Positions 41,996-55,156 are shown, numbered from the stretch's first letter. The stretch: DNA of 64,000 bases from Karalla daura (GCA_029224185.1 CM055205.1:8247688-8311687); one strand, 5' to 3'. A program made the numbers and translations. Notes: generated by a model not told the origin, from the letters alone.

Positions 41996-44900
41996 TCAGT
42001 CTGAGAGGAGGAAGGCACAGTGATGACTGAGGAGCCCTGACTGGAAGTGGTTGTCGCAGGGTCTGCATCTTGGCAACGAGGCGATGTCTCTCACACACAC
42101 GCACGCACACACACACACACACACACACACCTGCACATACTTTCACTCATGCATAAACTAATGAGGTGAGACACCTTGAACACACTCATCTGTGCAGCTG
42201 CTCACGCTGGACTTCACTCACTGGGAGCTGGAAAGAGAAAGCGGGGGAAACATGTTTGGGTCGGCGTGAAACACTCTTGGAGGTGCGTCATGAAGGGATA
42301 TCTCAGCGTCTCTCACCTGGTGCCTCCTCTGTCTTGGGCTCTGGGTCAGTCACTGTGGCCTCTGCATTTTCTGTTCAGGAAGGAAAAGTACATGTTACTG
42401 CAGAGCCTGAGCGGTATTTATCTAGTTGTGTGGTAGGTGGGTTTTACACCTCTGGGACATTTTGAGGGGGCTTGCTTTGGTAATTGGCTTATGAGGATTA
42501 ATGAGACAAGTGGGTAAGGTAATGGATGGATAGATGGAGCTTCGGGGAGCTTGTTTTCTTTGTACTGACTAGTGAGAACTGAAGGAGACAGGAAATTGAA
42601 CCTGCGCCACAGTGGAAAGCACAGCGGCTACCTGGATGCTAAAAATAGGGGCCGAAACGAAAGGTGAAACCTCCTTTATTGACGTTAAAGCTGAATTTAA
42701 AGCTAAGTGGTTAAATTTTTAAGCAGCGGTAGAGCTTTAGAGGGCGGACAGGAATCCAGGTCATCCAGGGGGAGGAGGAGGAGCACTTTTGCAGTCATAT
42801 CAAGGAGTTGTGTCGGCAGATGATTTGCAGCACCGCCGGGTCCCCAGGTGGACTCGCTGCCATGTCCGTCCTGCTAACGTGACACTCGATCCTCTCTCTC
42901 TCCATTGGCTGTGAATCGGAGGCACCGCTCGTGGCCAGTGGAAGCCCTATCTGTGTTGGCATGCTCTAGTTTCTCTGCGGACTCCGATTGCACCTTAATG
43001 AGACCACGCTGACAACAAAGTGTTGTCAACACGCACAAACACACATACATTTTATTCCTTGTTGCCCTCTTCGGGCTCAGTAAAGTGTGGTCCTCATCGA
43101 TACTACAGCAAGAAGTGCATGTTGGGGGAGTGTTGATGCCGGGCGTCCAGCACAGAGGTGTGATTGAGCTTGAACTGTGGCTGAGTGGAGTGAGTGAACT
43201 CCGAAGCAGGTCAAGATCGAGTGAAGATGGAGGTCAAGGGGAGAACTAGCTCTGTCATTGAATAAATGTGTAAAGAAGGAGATTCTGAACAAATTCAATG
43301 CGTTTCATACCTATCAAGCTCTACAACAGCTTGCTGTGCATCACAGCGATCCTTCTCTTGTATTTATTGGATCATTTCTCAGTTGCAAAGCAGCTCTGTG
43401 CCCGAGGCACTCAAATTTCCTCCCATCAAAACCAACAGCGTCCATGTGATAAGCAGCAGTATAATGTGGCTTTGGATTTATTTCACTTTCTCTGTGTACA
43501 TCTCATTGGAGGACGCTTTGCATGCGACTAAAAGGAAAATGAAGAGCTGAGCTCACGGGCCTGCTGGCTGCTTGTCATTTGCATCCCCGAGCAGTAAGTG
43601 AAGCGATAGCAGTGGATGTAAGCTGCAGTGTGCCATGCAGCACTTCCATGTATAGAAAGTTCACTTCCAGAGACAAAGATCAGTTGTTCTGCTGGAATTT
43701 GGAGCTGAGACCATTATACTGCACTTACTCATATTCGTCTCAGCATAGGGGGACATGTGCCTACAAGGATTATCCAAACGTTAACATCACAGTTACCCTA
43801 AATATTTCATTTCATATTTAATTTCAGTTTCACCTGGCCAGTTTGATCTTTACTTCTTCAAAAAATGTGATGCAACCCCCAAGCTGAATATTTGGTCTGC
43901 AGCTCTTAACCACACCTTCGTCCTCAACAAGTAAAGTTTGTAGATTAACAAACACCACATCTGACACACACGATCATCACTGACATTTACTTAAGACTCT
44001 CCATTCTTCAACTGTTACTATATTCAGCCACAGAGGCAGATTATTAAATACAAACTGGATTAATCAGATGTGTGACTCATAAATTCATTCCCATGGCCCC
44101 CTATTAAGGTCTGAGGCCACGTCTGTGTGCTGCTGCTGCTGCCTCTGTTGCAGAGGGTCTGGGGGACGCCAGCAGGGACGTTATGTACCTGTTGTGGCTG
44201 CTGTTTATTGGGTCACTACGCAGGAGGCGGTGGCGGAGCTCAGGTTACGGCTGGTCAATGGGAGCAACTGTACAGGTTGTCCCAAGGAAGTCCTCCTTCC
44301 CCTGATAGGATTTTAAATATGATGACTAATGCTGTGCTGTTGTGCTGTAGCCGTTAGAAATGTGCCATTGTGTCACTGATGGTTACTGTTAATGAGGTTC
44401 ACACACACACACACACACACACACACGCAAACAAATACAGGCTGATACAGGTATGCAACTCCATCCTTCTCCACTCTGTAAATAACAGGGAGCCAGAAAT
44501 GTACAAAGGTTGCATGCCCAAAATTATTATCACGGAATGAGTGTGATGCAAAGATACTGACTCCTATCTGCCTCCATTCAGGTACACAAGTAAATGAAGG
44601 CGAGGCAGCACTTTGGTGAAGTCCTCTCTGAAGTGTCAGTGCACTCATCCTGGCTCTTCCTAACTATCTGGTTCCTGGCTCAAACAGGTAAGGGCGGATG
44701 TGTAAACATGCCATAGCTGCATCACTCCAGTTACCACATAGTTTATGAAAAAGTTGCTGAGCTTTGTTATTCAGCAAGAAATGTAAAGTCACATAAATAA
44801 TGTAAAAGCCAGTGCAAAGCCTGTGTGGATGCCAGATAAGCAAGAAAGGGTGCCAGATCTGTGCAGAAACTGACTATTGTTACACCAAATATGACTGTGA

Positions 44901-45867
44901 AAGGGCTTGTACAATGGCACCTGAGGCATTTCTGAATAAACAAGTGTTCCATAGCTTCTGTGTTGACACCACAGAACAAGGATGCGTTGTCCTTCAGCTC
45001 CTCTCGGTCACCTTTAAATCTGTCAGTGTGATGAATGTCACAAGGCTCTAAACACGCAGTCATTATGTTGGCAAATTAGGAGAAGGAGATCGTTTGCATA
45101 GAAAATAAGGCTCAGACGGACGTCTTGCAAGGAGTCCGGCGCCAACTGCAGCTCACAGTCAGCTGGGAGTCACTGGGTTATCCCAGAAACGCGTGAGGAG
45201 ACTGAACACTCTGTTGCACAGTATGTTGTGTTTGACTCCAGCCTACCTTGCTCAGGGGCTGCAGGAGCAGGCTCGGCAGAGCCGTCTGCGCCTCCTTCTT
45301 CTGCTGCTGCTGCTGCTGCTGGAGCATCTGCAGGTGGCGCATCCTGAGCAGGTGGAGCAGCCTGGAGCTCCTCCCCGCCAGAAGATGCTGCCACAGCAGG
45401 TTCCTCCGCTGGCTTATCGCTGCCAGCCTGAGCAGGGGTCTGGTCCGGGATGGTTTCACTATCCTCAGCTACTGTCCCATTCTCATTGGCTGTGCCTGTG
45501 AGCAACGACACATCATGTGACTCCACTGCCCAGAAATAAGATGTCAAGATCTAAAACAAGCGATACATAAAAATGATACATAGACTACAAGGGATTTCTT
45601 TTGGCATTCATTCACATAACAATTATCTACACAAAATTCACACAGTGTCCATGAATGCTGTGTCAAATTTACATCTTGTTAGTTCTTGGACTAGAATCTG
45701 TTTCAATAGATGACTCATGCCATGTTGATACCGCTCATGTAATTACAGTACAAGCAAAATACTTCCATGTAAAAGCATACATATAAGATCAGAATTAAGT
45801 TCTACTCTTGTAGAAACAACGTGAAATGTAAGTATTAGGGGTTTCTATTGATTGTGATTCATTTTCC

Positions 45868-45900
<33 letters not shown>

Positions 45901-48476
45901 CGAGGCTATGTTGCCTATGTGATGGTCACATCGTTGACACAACCCCAAGCAGAGAGTTAACGACTAACACGTATCATAATGGCTGCCATGCAACACTGTT
46001 AACAACTTGTCAAACACTGATCCGGAGCCTCTACAAGTTCTTCATGTGTTGACTCACACAGGAGGAGACAGACGCTCGGCTGATGCAAAACATGCAGTTG
46101 CGTTCTATAAGTGTGTATGGGGACTGATAAAGAATGAAGCTCGTGTCAAAAAGAGGTGGCATTGTGGAGGACTTAAAGATGGCATAAAATCACTTGACGA
46201 CTGGCTATATTTAACCTAGGGTGTTTTGCAAATGCAATATTTGCAATGTAACTGCGTGTTTGATTAAGTGCTTCACCTGCTGAGTGATTGACGGAGCTTC
46301 TCCAGGATGCTCCTTTGCTTCCCACCCTGATCCTATCACATGATAGCAGTCAGACTATTTACCTTTGAAATGATAAAGACAGGCCGCTGTGGAGTTTCCC
46401 ACGATTTTAATAGTGTTGTGGCTCGTGCCCTGACTTGTTTAAATATTGATTAAATAACTAATTATATATGTTGTATTGGCATTGTTTTTAACAATGTATA
46501 TATCAAGTGTCATCCATCCATTTTCTCAACCCACTTTATATTCTTAACCAGTGTCACAGGACTCTGCTAGAACCTTTCAGCACACATGACAAAGACAGGG
46601 AATATATCCTGCGATCACAGGGCACCTGTTGAATTATTTTGGACAGACGATCATTTTCTCTTTTTTAGGAATCTGTGTTGTACTTTAACCTTTTACCGAG
46701 GCTCCTTCTAATATGAGTGGAAGCACAAAGGGTTAGTGATTATGCACTATGCTGTTAATAAACATTAACAGCTTAACGCTGCCCTTTCCTCAGATCTGTG
46801 AACAAGTTGCCATTTGTTAAGTGATATTATTCATCACTTCCTTATGGACTGTTTTTACAAGGATTTGCATCACACACATTTGCATGAATCAGAGAGAAAA
46901 CCATTGACCTTCTATGTTTGTAAGAATAAAATGTCTTTCCCTATATTTGAGGGACACTTTGCATGATATGTGTTATAATATTTTCCTTCCTGCTAAGGCT
47001 ACGCTCTTAAAATGTTTTGCATTGTTATGCCCAATCCCCAGTATTGTACTGGATAGTTTTTGTGTCATAACAATCTTGAAATAGTTCTTCCAATTTGTGA
47101 CATGAATGATGCTGACATAAGAGTGACACAAAGCTTTTTAACAAATAAAAGATCTGCAGGCTATTTTTCCACTGCTTCACTTGTGTCACTGTTTCACCCT
47201 CTTCTTGGGAGTGACAAGTAAAACAGCTCAAGGAAATGAACCGCATGCAAAACCAACAAAGTATCCTGACAGATTTCCATCTGACCTCTTGGAAAAGAGA
47301 ACTGGAATAGAGCAAGATGCAAGCTTAAATCCACCTGAGCAGCCATCAAGGCATTTTCTCAGTTCACTCATTCAACATTTCGGCACATGTGAGCATGTGT
47401 GTCTCCATCTTTTCAGTGCACGTCCCCTTCAGGAATGTGGAGGAGCAGGGCACTGGCTCAGAGGTAGTCAAAGGTGGTGAATCTTTTACTAGTTTCTACT
47501 GAGGACTGGTGACAAACACTCTTGACTGTGTGGGCACACTTCCCTGTTATTCCTTAATCCTGCTATATGCAAAACACAGGGTCTTGTGTTGGCGTTGAAA
47601 TGTGTGCTAGTTTACACAGCCGCCAGGCTGTCTCTGACCCACTACAACAAAAGAGTGTCCAAGGTGGCTTCTCCATTTCCTACTGAAACTGTAGACTGTC
47701 ACCAAATCTGCTTTCATGCCAGTGTCTCTCTGTGGCTCTCTCTCAGAGCCAGAGCCAGAAACTGCTGTTAAATAATCACAATAAACTTTCCCGTCCTGTC
47801 ACCGTGGAGTCTGAAGACACTTGATACTGAAGCTATCAGAAATGCGGTGATGATCATTTGCATGTAGACTCGGTCCTCCTTATCGGAACATTGTTCAATG
47901 CAGTATAATTCCACGGATAATATAAGTCTATGTGAAGATGAAAGTGAGACCATTTTTACCCAGTGTGTTTCAAGTTTTAGTGTTATAGTTTCTGGAGGCA
48001 CAACATATTTTTTATAACACTTTCTTGATTAAATTTGCTCCCTGGAATCATTGATGGGTAAAATAATAACAACATATAGAGTGCTTTTAGATACTCAGTG
48101 ATGATTTACATGATGTAATCTTTGGGATATGGGAGAATACTGATATTTTCTGATATTTCGCAGCCTCTTCGTCTGTGTCTTCCTACTTCAGAATGTAGAG
48201 AAAACACCTCAAAGCCTGTAAAATTGTTTCACGGCTGCTTACTTGCTTATAATGCATAAAGCATTGTTTTGCATTATTTTTAGTAACTAACATGGATAAT
48301 CCTTATATTCTACAGTGCATGTACAAAACATTGGCTACCTGTATTTTCTGCATATGAGTAAAGTTGAATAAAGTTTTGGCGTCACCTGTTGTGCTGGCTC
48401 CGTTGACCTCCTCGGGTTTGTTATTGGGTCGATTGGTATCCACAGCTGAAGTTTGGGAACTGGTGGAGCATCCCAT
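41996..48476 (-). CDS. erich5: Glutamate-rich protein 5-like, N-myristoylation candidate
   Basis: Function is unknown for this family. Coding exons, in gene order: 48476-48386, 45495-45247, 42370-42317, and probably 42000-41996 (Asp, stop). All have GT-AG junctions and phases agree, giving about 132 aa. The protein starts MGCSTSS, a strong myristoylation signal with a palmitoylatable Cys3, so membrane anchoring is likely. The rest is low-complexity and acidic (Ala, Glu, Pro; APAAAAAAEEGG, TEEAPD) and probably disordered. Human ERICH5 also starts MGCSSS and sits between RPL30 and RIDA on the same relative strand, which is the main reason for the name. This protein is much shorter than human ERICH5 (about 374 aa). 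The last exon is the weakest part. A poly(A) signal is not clear; ATTAAA on the minus strand at 41548-41543 would lie inside the rida 3'UTR. Confidence 0.65.
42091..42130. repeat. (CA)n microsatellite
   Basis: A CA dinucleotide run with CG interruptions, just upstream (on the minus strand) of the proposed last erich5-like exon. Confidence 0.9.
44401..44426. repeat. (CA)n microsatellite in an erich5-like intron
   Basis: About 13 CA units in the second intron of the erich5-like gene. Confidence 0.9.
44690..45020 (+). repeat. Unnamed interspersed repeat, copy 3
   Basis: This copy matches 26130-26488 block for block: cggatgtgtaaaca, atcactccagttaccacat, gtggatgccagataagc, gggtgccagatctgtgcagaaa, gcttgtacaatggcacc, ggcattt, ttccatagcttctgtgt, acagaacaagg and ggtcaccttta. 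It lies in the second intron of the erich5-like gene. A 79-codon open frame runs through it but carries no known domain. Confidence 0.75.
46505..46640 (-). mobile_element. Decayed SINE 3' part, reverse orientation
   Basis: It begins catccatccattttctcaaccc, continues with the cactttatattcttaacc and cctgcgatcacagggca blocks. This is the reverse complement of the GGATGGATGG-tailed teleost SINE end. It lies in the first intron of the erich5-like gene. Confidence 0.6.
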
Positions 48477-49216
48477 CCTGTCCTGTGCACATAGAGGACT
48501 GGACAGATACCTTCAGTGGCAGCAGGTGAGGAGAGGCTGTGTCTGCACTGATGACGTCGCGCATAAATATGTGTCACTGAGTGAGGAGAGGACTCAAAGC
48601 TGTGGACAGGCTGCGGGAGAGGCAAGAATATAATGCGTCGGATTCCTTCAGTTCCGCGCGTAATTACGCACCATGGTCGTTGACACGCAGTCGCAGCTCT
48701 CTTGTTTGCGCTCTGGCCGCAGGGCTGCCGAAATGTGGCTGTTGTGTTGTGCGCTGTAACTTAGGCTGTTTCCAGGAGGCTGGCGCAGGGACCAAAATAC
48801 ATTATTCAGTCAGCTGTCACTTCTTTGGGCGGGGAAAGTGAAACGGTGGCTTACTCTTCTCCTGTGCCCTCACAGCGGTGTGTAGCCGAGAGTTAATGTT
48901 ACTGGAGTCAAGTAATGACCAGTGGAAGTGTCGCAAAAGTGATGGGACGTGGCCCGACATGTAAAACAGAAAAGGTAGATGAAAGTATTGATAGATATAT
49001 CAAACAAATAATCATGGCAGGAGTGTAAAGTAGTAGTGTATGGGTGCAAAAAACAGTAGTTCTGAAAATTCATTTCAGATAGAGATATAGATGAATTAAT
49101 TCACTCATTTATTGGTGTTGTTTTCTATTGATTTTATGTATTTGTATTTCTGTCTCATTGCAAACTTCTGCTTATTTGTCATTTATCTGTTGCCATTTAG
49201 TTGCGAGGCATCAGAG

Positions 49217-49314
49217 CTGCGCAGTGCGCGTCTGCGCAGCTGCGCGAGCTCACATCAGCGCAGCGGCCCATGTCACTTCCTTTCTCTCCGAGGCCATCTT
49301 GGAGCAAGCTCACC
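49217..49314 (+). promoter_or_regulatory. rpl30: rpl30 promoter and 5'TOP leader exon
   Basis: A CG-dense stretch with several TGCGCA/GCGCAG repeats (49217-49262) precedes a pyrimidine tract, cttcctttctctcc (49276-49289). This is a classic 5'TOP start of ribosomal-protein mRNAs, and it is followed by gccatcttgg as in mammalian RPL30. The leader exon ends at 49314 before GTAAGA and is spliced to an acceptor at 49429. TOP mRNAs are translationally controlled by mTOR/LARP1. Confidence 0.8.
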
Positions 49315-49457
49315 GTAAGACGAGCTCCCAGTTTTCACATTAAATAACCCCTTTAAATCGCTGTATTCTAATTATCTCTTCCACCGGAGCACTAACAGGA
49401 GCCTTGTCCTCTCCCTCTGTCGCTTTCAGGTTGGCCGGTCCGGAATAAACCTCCAAA

Positions 49458-51158
49458 ATGGTGGCCGCAAAGAAGACGGTGAGTGTCTGTGTGTCGGGCC
49501 GGGGCGGACACGCTGCTGCTGGGCAGCTTCACGTGGGCCCGTGGCCTGCTAGCGCTGTAGCATCGCATGCTAACTGCATGTGTACACAGCAGTGCGTTGA
49601 ATTGTCGAGGCTTTTGTGTTTAAACGGGTTTTGAGTCTGTTGTCTCGAAATACTTTTCGACATCCAGTTGTTAGACGTCGGTTTACAGTATCAGTGCAAA
49701 GTAAACCCGGCAGTGAAGCTAATGCTAGTTAGCTAAAACTATTCACATTAGGATGTGAATAGATCCACATACATGCATTTCAGTGCACATCAGCAAGGCA
49801 TCCAATGGGCTGAGCACCTTGTGTCCATGTGTAATGTAATGATGATCAATTCCAAAAATGGCATTGTGATCATTAATAGCGTAGCGATGTTTATAGCCCT
49901 GGCTAACATTACGTGTGTGTGATGGTTTCAGAAAAAGTCGATGGAGTCCATCAACTCCAGGCTCCAGCTGGTGATGAAGAGCGGAAAATACGTCCTGGGC
50001 TACAAGCAGTCCCAGAAGATGATCCGTCAGGGAAAAGCCAAGCTGGTTATCCTGGCTAACAACTGCCCTGCTCTCAGGTATGACATGTTGAATGTCTGTG
50101 TAACCTGGGTTGTCAGGATTTAAAATGTAAGAAATGGTGTCAACTTTGTAGTTCAGACACTAAGTGGAACTGTTAAAAATTTTGTATAATCTAGTAATTT
50201 GTTAGATGTTCAATACTTTTGCCAGGCTGAGAGGTTGTCAGCAGTAACACAAAAGTAGTACTTAAACTTTGGCGTGCGTGACTGATTGCTTTTTAGTGCT
50301 AAATGTATGTAGGTTGTAGCTGTCAATGTTATCTTATTTACTCATTGGTACTTGACCAATAACATGCATCCTCATGTTAACATGTGTTAAGTACAATCAT
50401 CTACTGGCCTTGTACCATGGTTGCAATCATATCTCATTGTACAGTGCCAGTGATATTTGACTAGAATTGGCTCTCGATCTCTGCATTTGCATTGTAGCTG
50501 CTGAAAATCATGTGCAACTTTTGTATGGATGTTTACAGTAAATATATCATTGGGGTTACATCAAGACATAGAATTGCCTTGTTTATGGATTGCATCCTCT
50601 GCTGTAGATTATGAATATTACTGACTCGCGTCCTTTTCTCTCTACTCTTGCCAGGAAATCTGAGATTGAGTACTATGCTATGCTGGCCAAGACTGGTGTC
50701 CACCACTACAGTGGAAACAACATCGAGCTCGGCACAGCCTGCGGCAAATACTACAGGGTGTGCACACTGGCTATTATTGACCCTGGTGAGTATCTCGAGC
50801 TTCATGTTGGACACGTCTAATGTCTGATACAGCCTCCTCTCACAATTACCCTCTCAATGCTGTGTGTGATATTATCAAGGTTCTCATTGAGCCTGGTTGG
50901 CATCAGAGGTGTAACGCCAACAAATGAGCCCCTCAAATTGTACTAAAGTTGAAAGTATGCTGATCGATTAGCTTTCAAAGAGCTGTGCATAGGATGTCCG
51001 ATGTATGTTTGAAGATGATGAATGCTTTTTCTGGTATGGCAATGTAGTCGTGGTGCTGCATCTTAGGCACTGAGGGCTGACTTTGCTCCTCTGTTTCTCC
51101 TCCAGGCGATTCTGACATCATCAGGAGCATGCCAGACCAGCAGCAGCCACCCCAGTAG
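49458..51158 (+). CDS. rpl30: 60S ribosomal protein L30 (eL30)
   Basis: eL30 is a kink-turn-binding protein of the large ribosomal subunit. Coding exons: 49458-49478, 49932-50077, 50655-50785, 51106-51158; phases agree, giving 116 aa (human 115). The L7Ae-type fold signatures are near-identical to mammals: LVMKSGKYVLGYKQ, KLVILANNCPALRKSE, YYAMLAKTGVHHYSG and GTACGKYYRV. The C-terminus reads SMPDQQQPPQ where human ends SMPEQTGEK, so the last residues are divergent and Gln/Pro-rich. AATAAA at 51185-51190 gives a very short 3'UTR, usual for ribosomal-protein genes. Confidence 0.97.
50402..50535 (+). ncRNA. Candidate intronic H/ACA snoRNA in rpl30
   Basis: In the intron 50078-50654 the arms tactggc (50402-50408) and gccagtg (50445-50451) pair, with an inner tgtac/gtaca pair, making a clear first hairpin. 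A second weaker hairpin (ttgca with tgcaa, about 50488-50517) and an ACA (50534-50536) follow. Human RPL30 hosts SNORA72, an H/ACA snoRNA, so one is expected. I cannot find a canonical ANANNA hinge box, so this is tentative. Confidence 0.35.
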
Positions 51159-51190
51159 AACCGTGTTCCCAGCTCATTGTTATAAATAAA

Positions 51191-54100
51191 GTCGGTGTTC
51201 ACATCAGTACTTGCCACTGTCCTGTTTTCTGACCAGCCTGCACAGTGTGTTCTTCCCGCATGTGTCCAGCAGAGAGCACCAGCAGCCGCTCTGGTTTTCA
51301 GTGGAGGTTTCCCCCGTCTTAACACATAGCCAGCAGTTGCTCGGGAGGATTTCCCAGTGTCTCTGTAGAGTGGTTTCTAATGTGACACCGGACAGGGAGG
51401 TGGTTCTGTTGGAGACGGGGTGATCTTTCCTTCAGGGTTGTGTAACACGGCATAACATCTGCTTCAGCGCAAATGAAGTCTCCCAACCCAGAGCTTGTTG
51501 TCACTTTGAAATGATATTAAAATTACACAACCGTTGATCTTTGAGAATTTTTTTTCCCTCACTTACATAAACCTCGGCGAGGAGCGTCGGCCGCATTAAC
51601 GGCGGCCCGTGGAGTGTAATCGAGTACGGGCGCTATCCTTTCAGGGGTATTAAAGGCTTTAGCGGCACACCGTTGATGTCATCACGACGTGTGAGAATGT
51701 ACAGCACAACACTTAAGCAGCTCACTGGTTGATGTTTTCAGTCCCTCCAGGGAGAGGCAACAATCACCCCCGACCACCATCTCAGTCCGTAAGAGATGTT
51801 ATATGCTCAATTATATGAGCAGTGAAGCATTTATAGTTTTGTGTGATGTGATTGAGGTAATCACAAGAGAAGCTCATATGCAGTTACGCTATAAATATAT
51901 GTATGTACACACTACAAATAGTGTAATTTGTGGGGATATTTCTAGCAGTATTGGGGAAAGTCTGTTCTCAGTATGGGCCAAATGGTAACTTCAGACTCAG
52001 ACAGCCCCTGGGTTGAATCCTGACCAGACACAGTTCCTTGTATGGAGTTTGCCCCCCGTGAGTATCCAGATACCAGGGGTTATTTGGATGATTTCCCTTG
52101 ATTTGAAAACTTAATTGAAGGAATGTAGCTGCTTTTTTCCCCTTAATATTAACCATTTTGAGTCGGCGGGGGTATAGATCACACTCAGGACTGCGTTTGA
52201 TTGCGATAGATCTCGTCTAGTTCTTGTCAGGCCTCCTCACTATCTATTGAGATGAGGGCTTTGCGAGCCATCCGTCAAGCTAAATGTTGCAGTCACTGCA
52301 GCACTTGGGAGCATCAGCGTGATGTATGCTGGCCGTCCGCTGGCAGTGAGGGAGGCAGTGGGCTGAGAGGAATCTCCTGCCAGCTTAAGTGCCTGGCCCT
52401 GACATATTGTGTAACAGCGGCCTGCCGGAGGGCAGAGCGGTGGCGTAGGTGTATAGAAATCCAAGTTTTTCACCCGCGACTGCCGACGGACATCACACCG
52501 CGTGACGCAAGCCGTCAACGGCTTTTCAGAAATAACTCCAGCTCGGGTGAGATGCAGCTCTCCTGGAACATCTGACCATATTAAGACGACGGCGTGACTA
52601 AACTTCACGGTGTGGGATGGTAACGCGACTCATGGCCGGAGGCTGTGGGTTTAAGCACATCTACAGATCTAAACAAAATGTCAAAGAGACCGTCTCTCAG
52701 ATCGACACTGCGTCCACATGTGCGCCATTCAGTCTTAAGTGGCTTTGCAGAGCATGGAAACAAGGCCAGGGAGGATATCCAGGTTATCTCCACTTGATAT
52801 GCAGGCACAAACCCTCCGTGGTGCAGAGGATTTTAGAAGTTTAAACAGTGTTTTTATTGCCAGCAGAGAGGATCCAGTCGAAAGCCCCTTTTTAAGCTGC
52901 TGTACGTTACATTATATTTTGCATCTGATGAGGATGGAGGATTGTAAGTCGGCCTCAGGTCAGATGCAGAATTTCCAAGCGTCTACGTTTTGTTCAAGGG
53001 TATAGTTGTGGATTTTGGCTCCAGAAATAGCTCATTCTGACATTTCCGTTGGCATCGGTCTAATTGTGACTGATGAAATGTCTAAAAGGTCCGATTTTTT
53101 TTTCTCAGTAACTGAAATTAACCAGGATTAGGACAGGACCGCCTGGAAACGTGACCGCCGCCAGCAGGCGGACTCCATCTGGAGTCCCTGAGAGGTAGAG
53201 AGAAGCACGGGCCGGCAAAAATGTGGAATCATACCGAAACTTAATCCCACTGAAGTCGAGATCAAATCTCTTTTCATTCTTTTGTCGGAAGTTTTGGAAG
53301 TGCGGCCTCGCGGGCGGCCCGGCGCTCCCAGCCAGAGATGGAGATAAAAGCCATCCATCATCCGTGGGGCAGTTTGGCCCAGTTTTTCCGCTCGCTGCCT
53401 CCCTAAGCCGTTTTGCTCGATTCCCAATTAAATCGAATGAAATCATCCCAGATGATCTGTTTCACGTGCAGCAGATGCCCCGTCCCGAACGAGGCCAACA
53501 CCTAAAGAGGTTGCGGAGCGCCACGGCTAAGAGAGCTTGTCAAGGGGCCATGCAGCACATCTTACATTAAGTGACACATTTTACAAACCTAACCCCCCTC
53601 CCCTGAGCTTTTGGCCTCCCTTTTGGATGCTGATGTCACTGTACAACCCTACAAGCATTCCAGCAGGACAAGAGACAGAATGTGACCCACTTGTTTGTTT
53701 GTGTGTTTGTGTGTTTTTCCTCCCCTCTGCCCCCGTCGCAGTAGCAGAAAGTAGGTGAGCGTGTCTGCTAGCCTACTGTCAGACCTAAGGTAATGCCCAG
53801 CCTCCATTTTGATGCAGGAGCTTAAATCCTGGCTGATCTGCCAGGCTCGTTCATCCCCTCCAGAGGGACATGGATCCTCTGAGGGCAGCAGGCCACCCGC
53901 TTCCTCTGGAAAGTCACGTTCTGGAAAGCCGACGGTGACATGTGTCCTGTGGTCATTTGTGTTGAGTGAGACGGTCCGATGCGATTTTAACCCCCCCCCA
54001 CCCTCTTTATTGTTCTTGCCCCGCTTTGTATACCATGGTGTCGTGGGGCCCCCTTATCACGTTCCAGTCCAATCTGACCGACTTATGCGTTTTCCTGCAG

Positions 54101-54940
54101 TCAGTTCTGCACTTTATTCAACTTGTCTTCTCCTCATCAAAAATGGTCAAACCATTTCAGATGATTATAGATTGTTATATCAACTCTTCTTTTGAATGTT
54201 GTTAAGCTGTTAACTTCCATTTGGTTTGTATGACTCGTAGGCCCCAGTTACCTTATCATACAGCAGCAGTTGTTCTTTCAAAAAATACATTATTTAGATG
54301 TCGTTGACTTTTACAGATAGTTGTATAGAACATATTGTGAGAATACTGATTGAAATGATGTAAACAGTTAATATAGTTTCATCTTAAAATTCATTTTAAA
54401 CTCACCATATAGTAACCCTAACCTAACAGCTAAGTTACGGTGATTGAGGCCTATCACAAGTAAAAAAAGTAAATATTAGCAAGAATGTGAGATGATGAAA
54501 AGATACAACATTTAAGGTAATAATACATGCATTACTTAAGATGTATAATAATCTAAAATACTCTGGTCATTTTTGACCATAAACATGTTATAGCACTGAG
54601 TCAATCCTGAGCCTCTGTGCTCGGCCTCGAAACACTTTCACCTACTAACATGAAAAACAACTTAACGTTGAATCATTTAGCAGACACTGTTACCTAAAAT
54701 GACTCACATAGGAGATTAGAGGAAAACACTAAGGCTACATCAGAAGGGTACATAGTATAATTAATATTAATTGATACTTTATTATTCATACTGCTCTACA
54801 TTCTTCCGACTACCGAGGGATGGGAGCGCAGTAGTGTAGAGGAGACAGTAGTAGGAGGAAGAGTAATCGTCCTATGGTCCTGGATGGCATGGACACGGAG
54901 TCAATAACACAGCTGAGGACGGCGGCATCCAGTGTTTGAT
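51191..54940. other. rpl30-laptm4b intergenic region
   Basis: Human has MATN2 here. I looked for matrilin exons (von Willebrand A, EGF-like cysteine patterns) on both strands and saw none. A SINE fragment lies at 51960-52085. The block 53100-53560 is GC-richer, with frames open on both strands and short palindromes such as gccgccagcaggcgg, but it has no recognisable domain. From 54200 to 54800 the sequence is AT-rich with nothing recognised. Confidence 0.5.
51960..52085 (+). mobile_element. SINE head fragment with B box
   Basis: It contains ctgggttgaatcctgacc (B-box-like) then gtatggagtttgcccccc, as in the head and early body of the teleost tRNA-SINE. The rest of the element is not recognisable. 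Confidence 0.6.
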
Positions 54941-55156
54941 TTCACTTTTATTATTCAGAATTGAAGACATGAGCTCATGCAGATCCAACAAGAGGATGTG
55001 TGGAAAGCGCTGGAGAACAGTCTTGAAGTGATTCTAACAAATCGAGCCACAAACCAGCACAAACTTCTCGTCTCTCCTCTCCTTTCTGAGATCGGGTCAG
55101 ACATCTCCCAAGCAGCGGTGGCAACATTTGTCATGTTCCGGGGGCTTGTGAAGCCG

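Noticed and set aside
45193..45501. Leu/Gln-rich forward frame of 102 codons
   Set aside because: It is the complement of the spliced erich5-like exon 2, whose junctions and phases fit flanking exons.
51005..51080. A possible C/D snoRNA (atgatga at 51015, ctga at 51071) in the last rpl30 intron
   Set aside because: The bases flanking the boxes do not pair to form a terminal stem, and no internal C' and D' boxes were seen.
53105..53570. Frames over 110 codons on both strands, considered as a matn2 remnant
   Set aside because: No EGF-type cysteine spacing or von Willebrand A motif is present, and openness on both strands suggests base composition.
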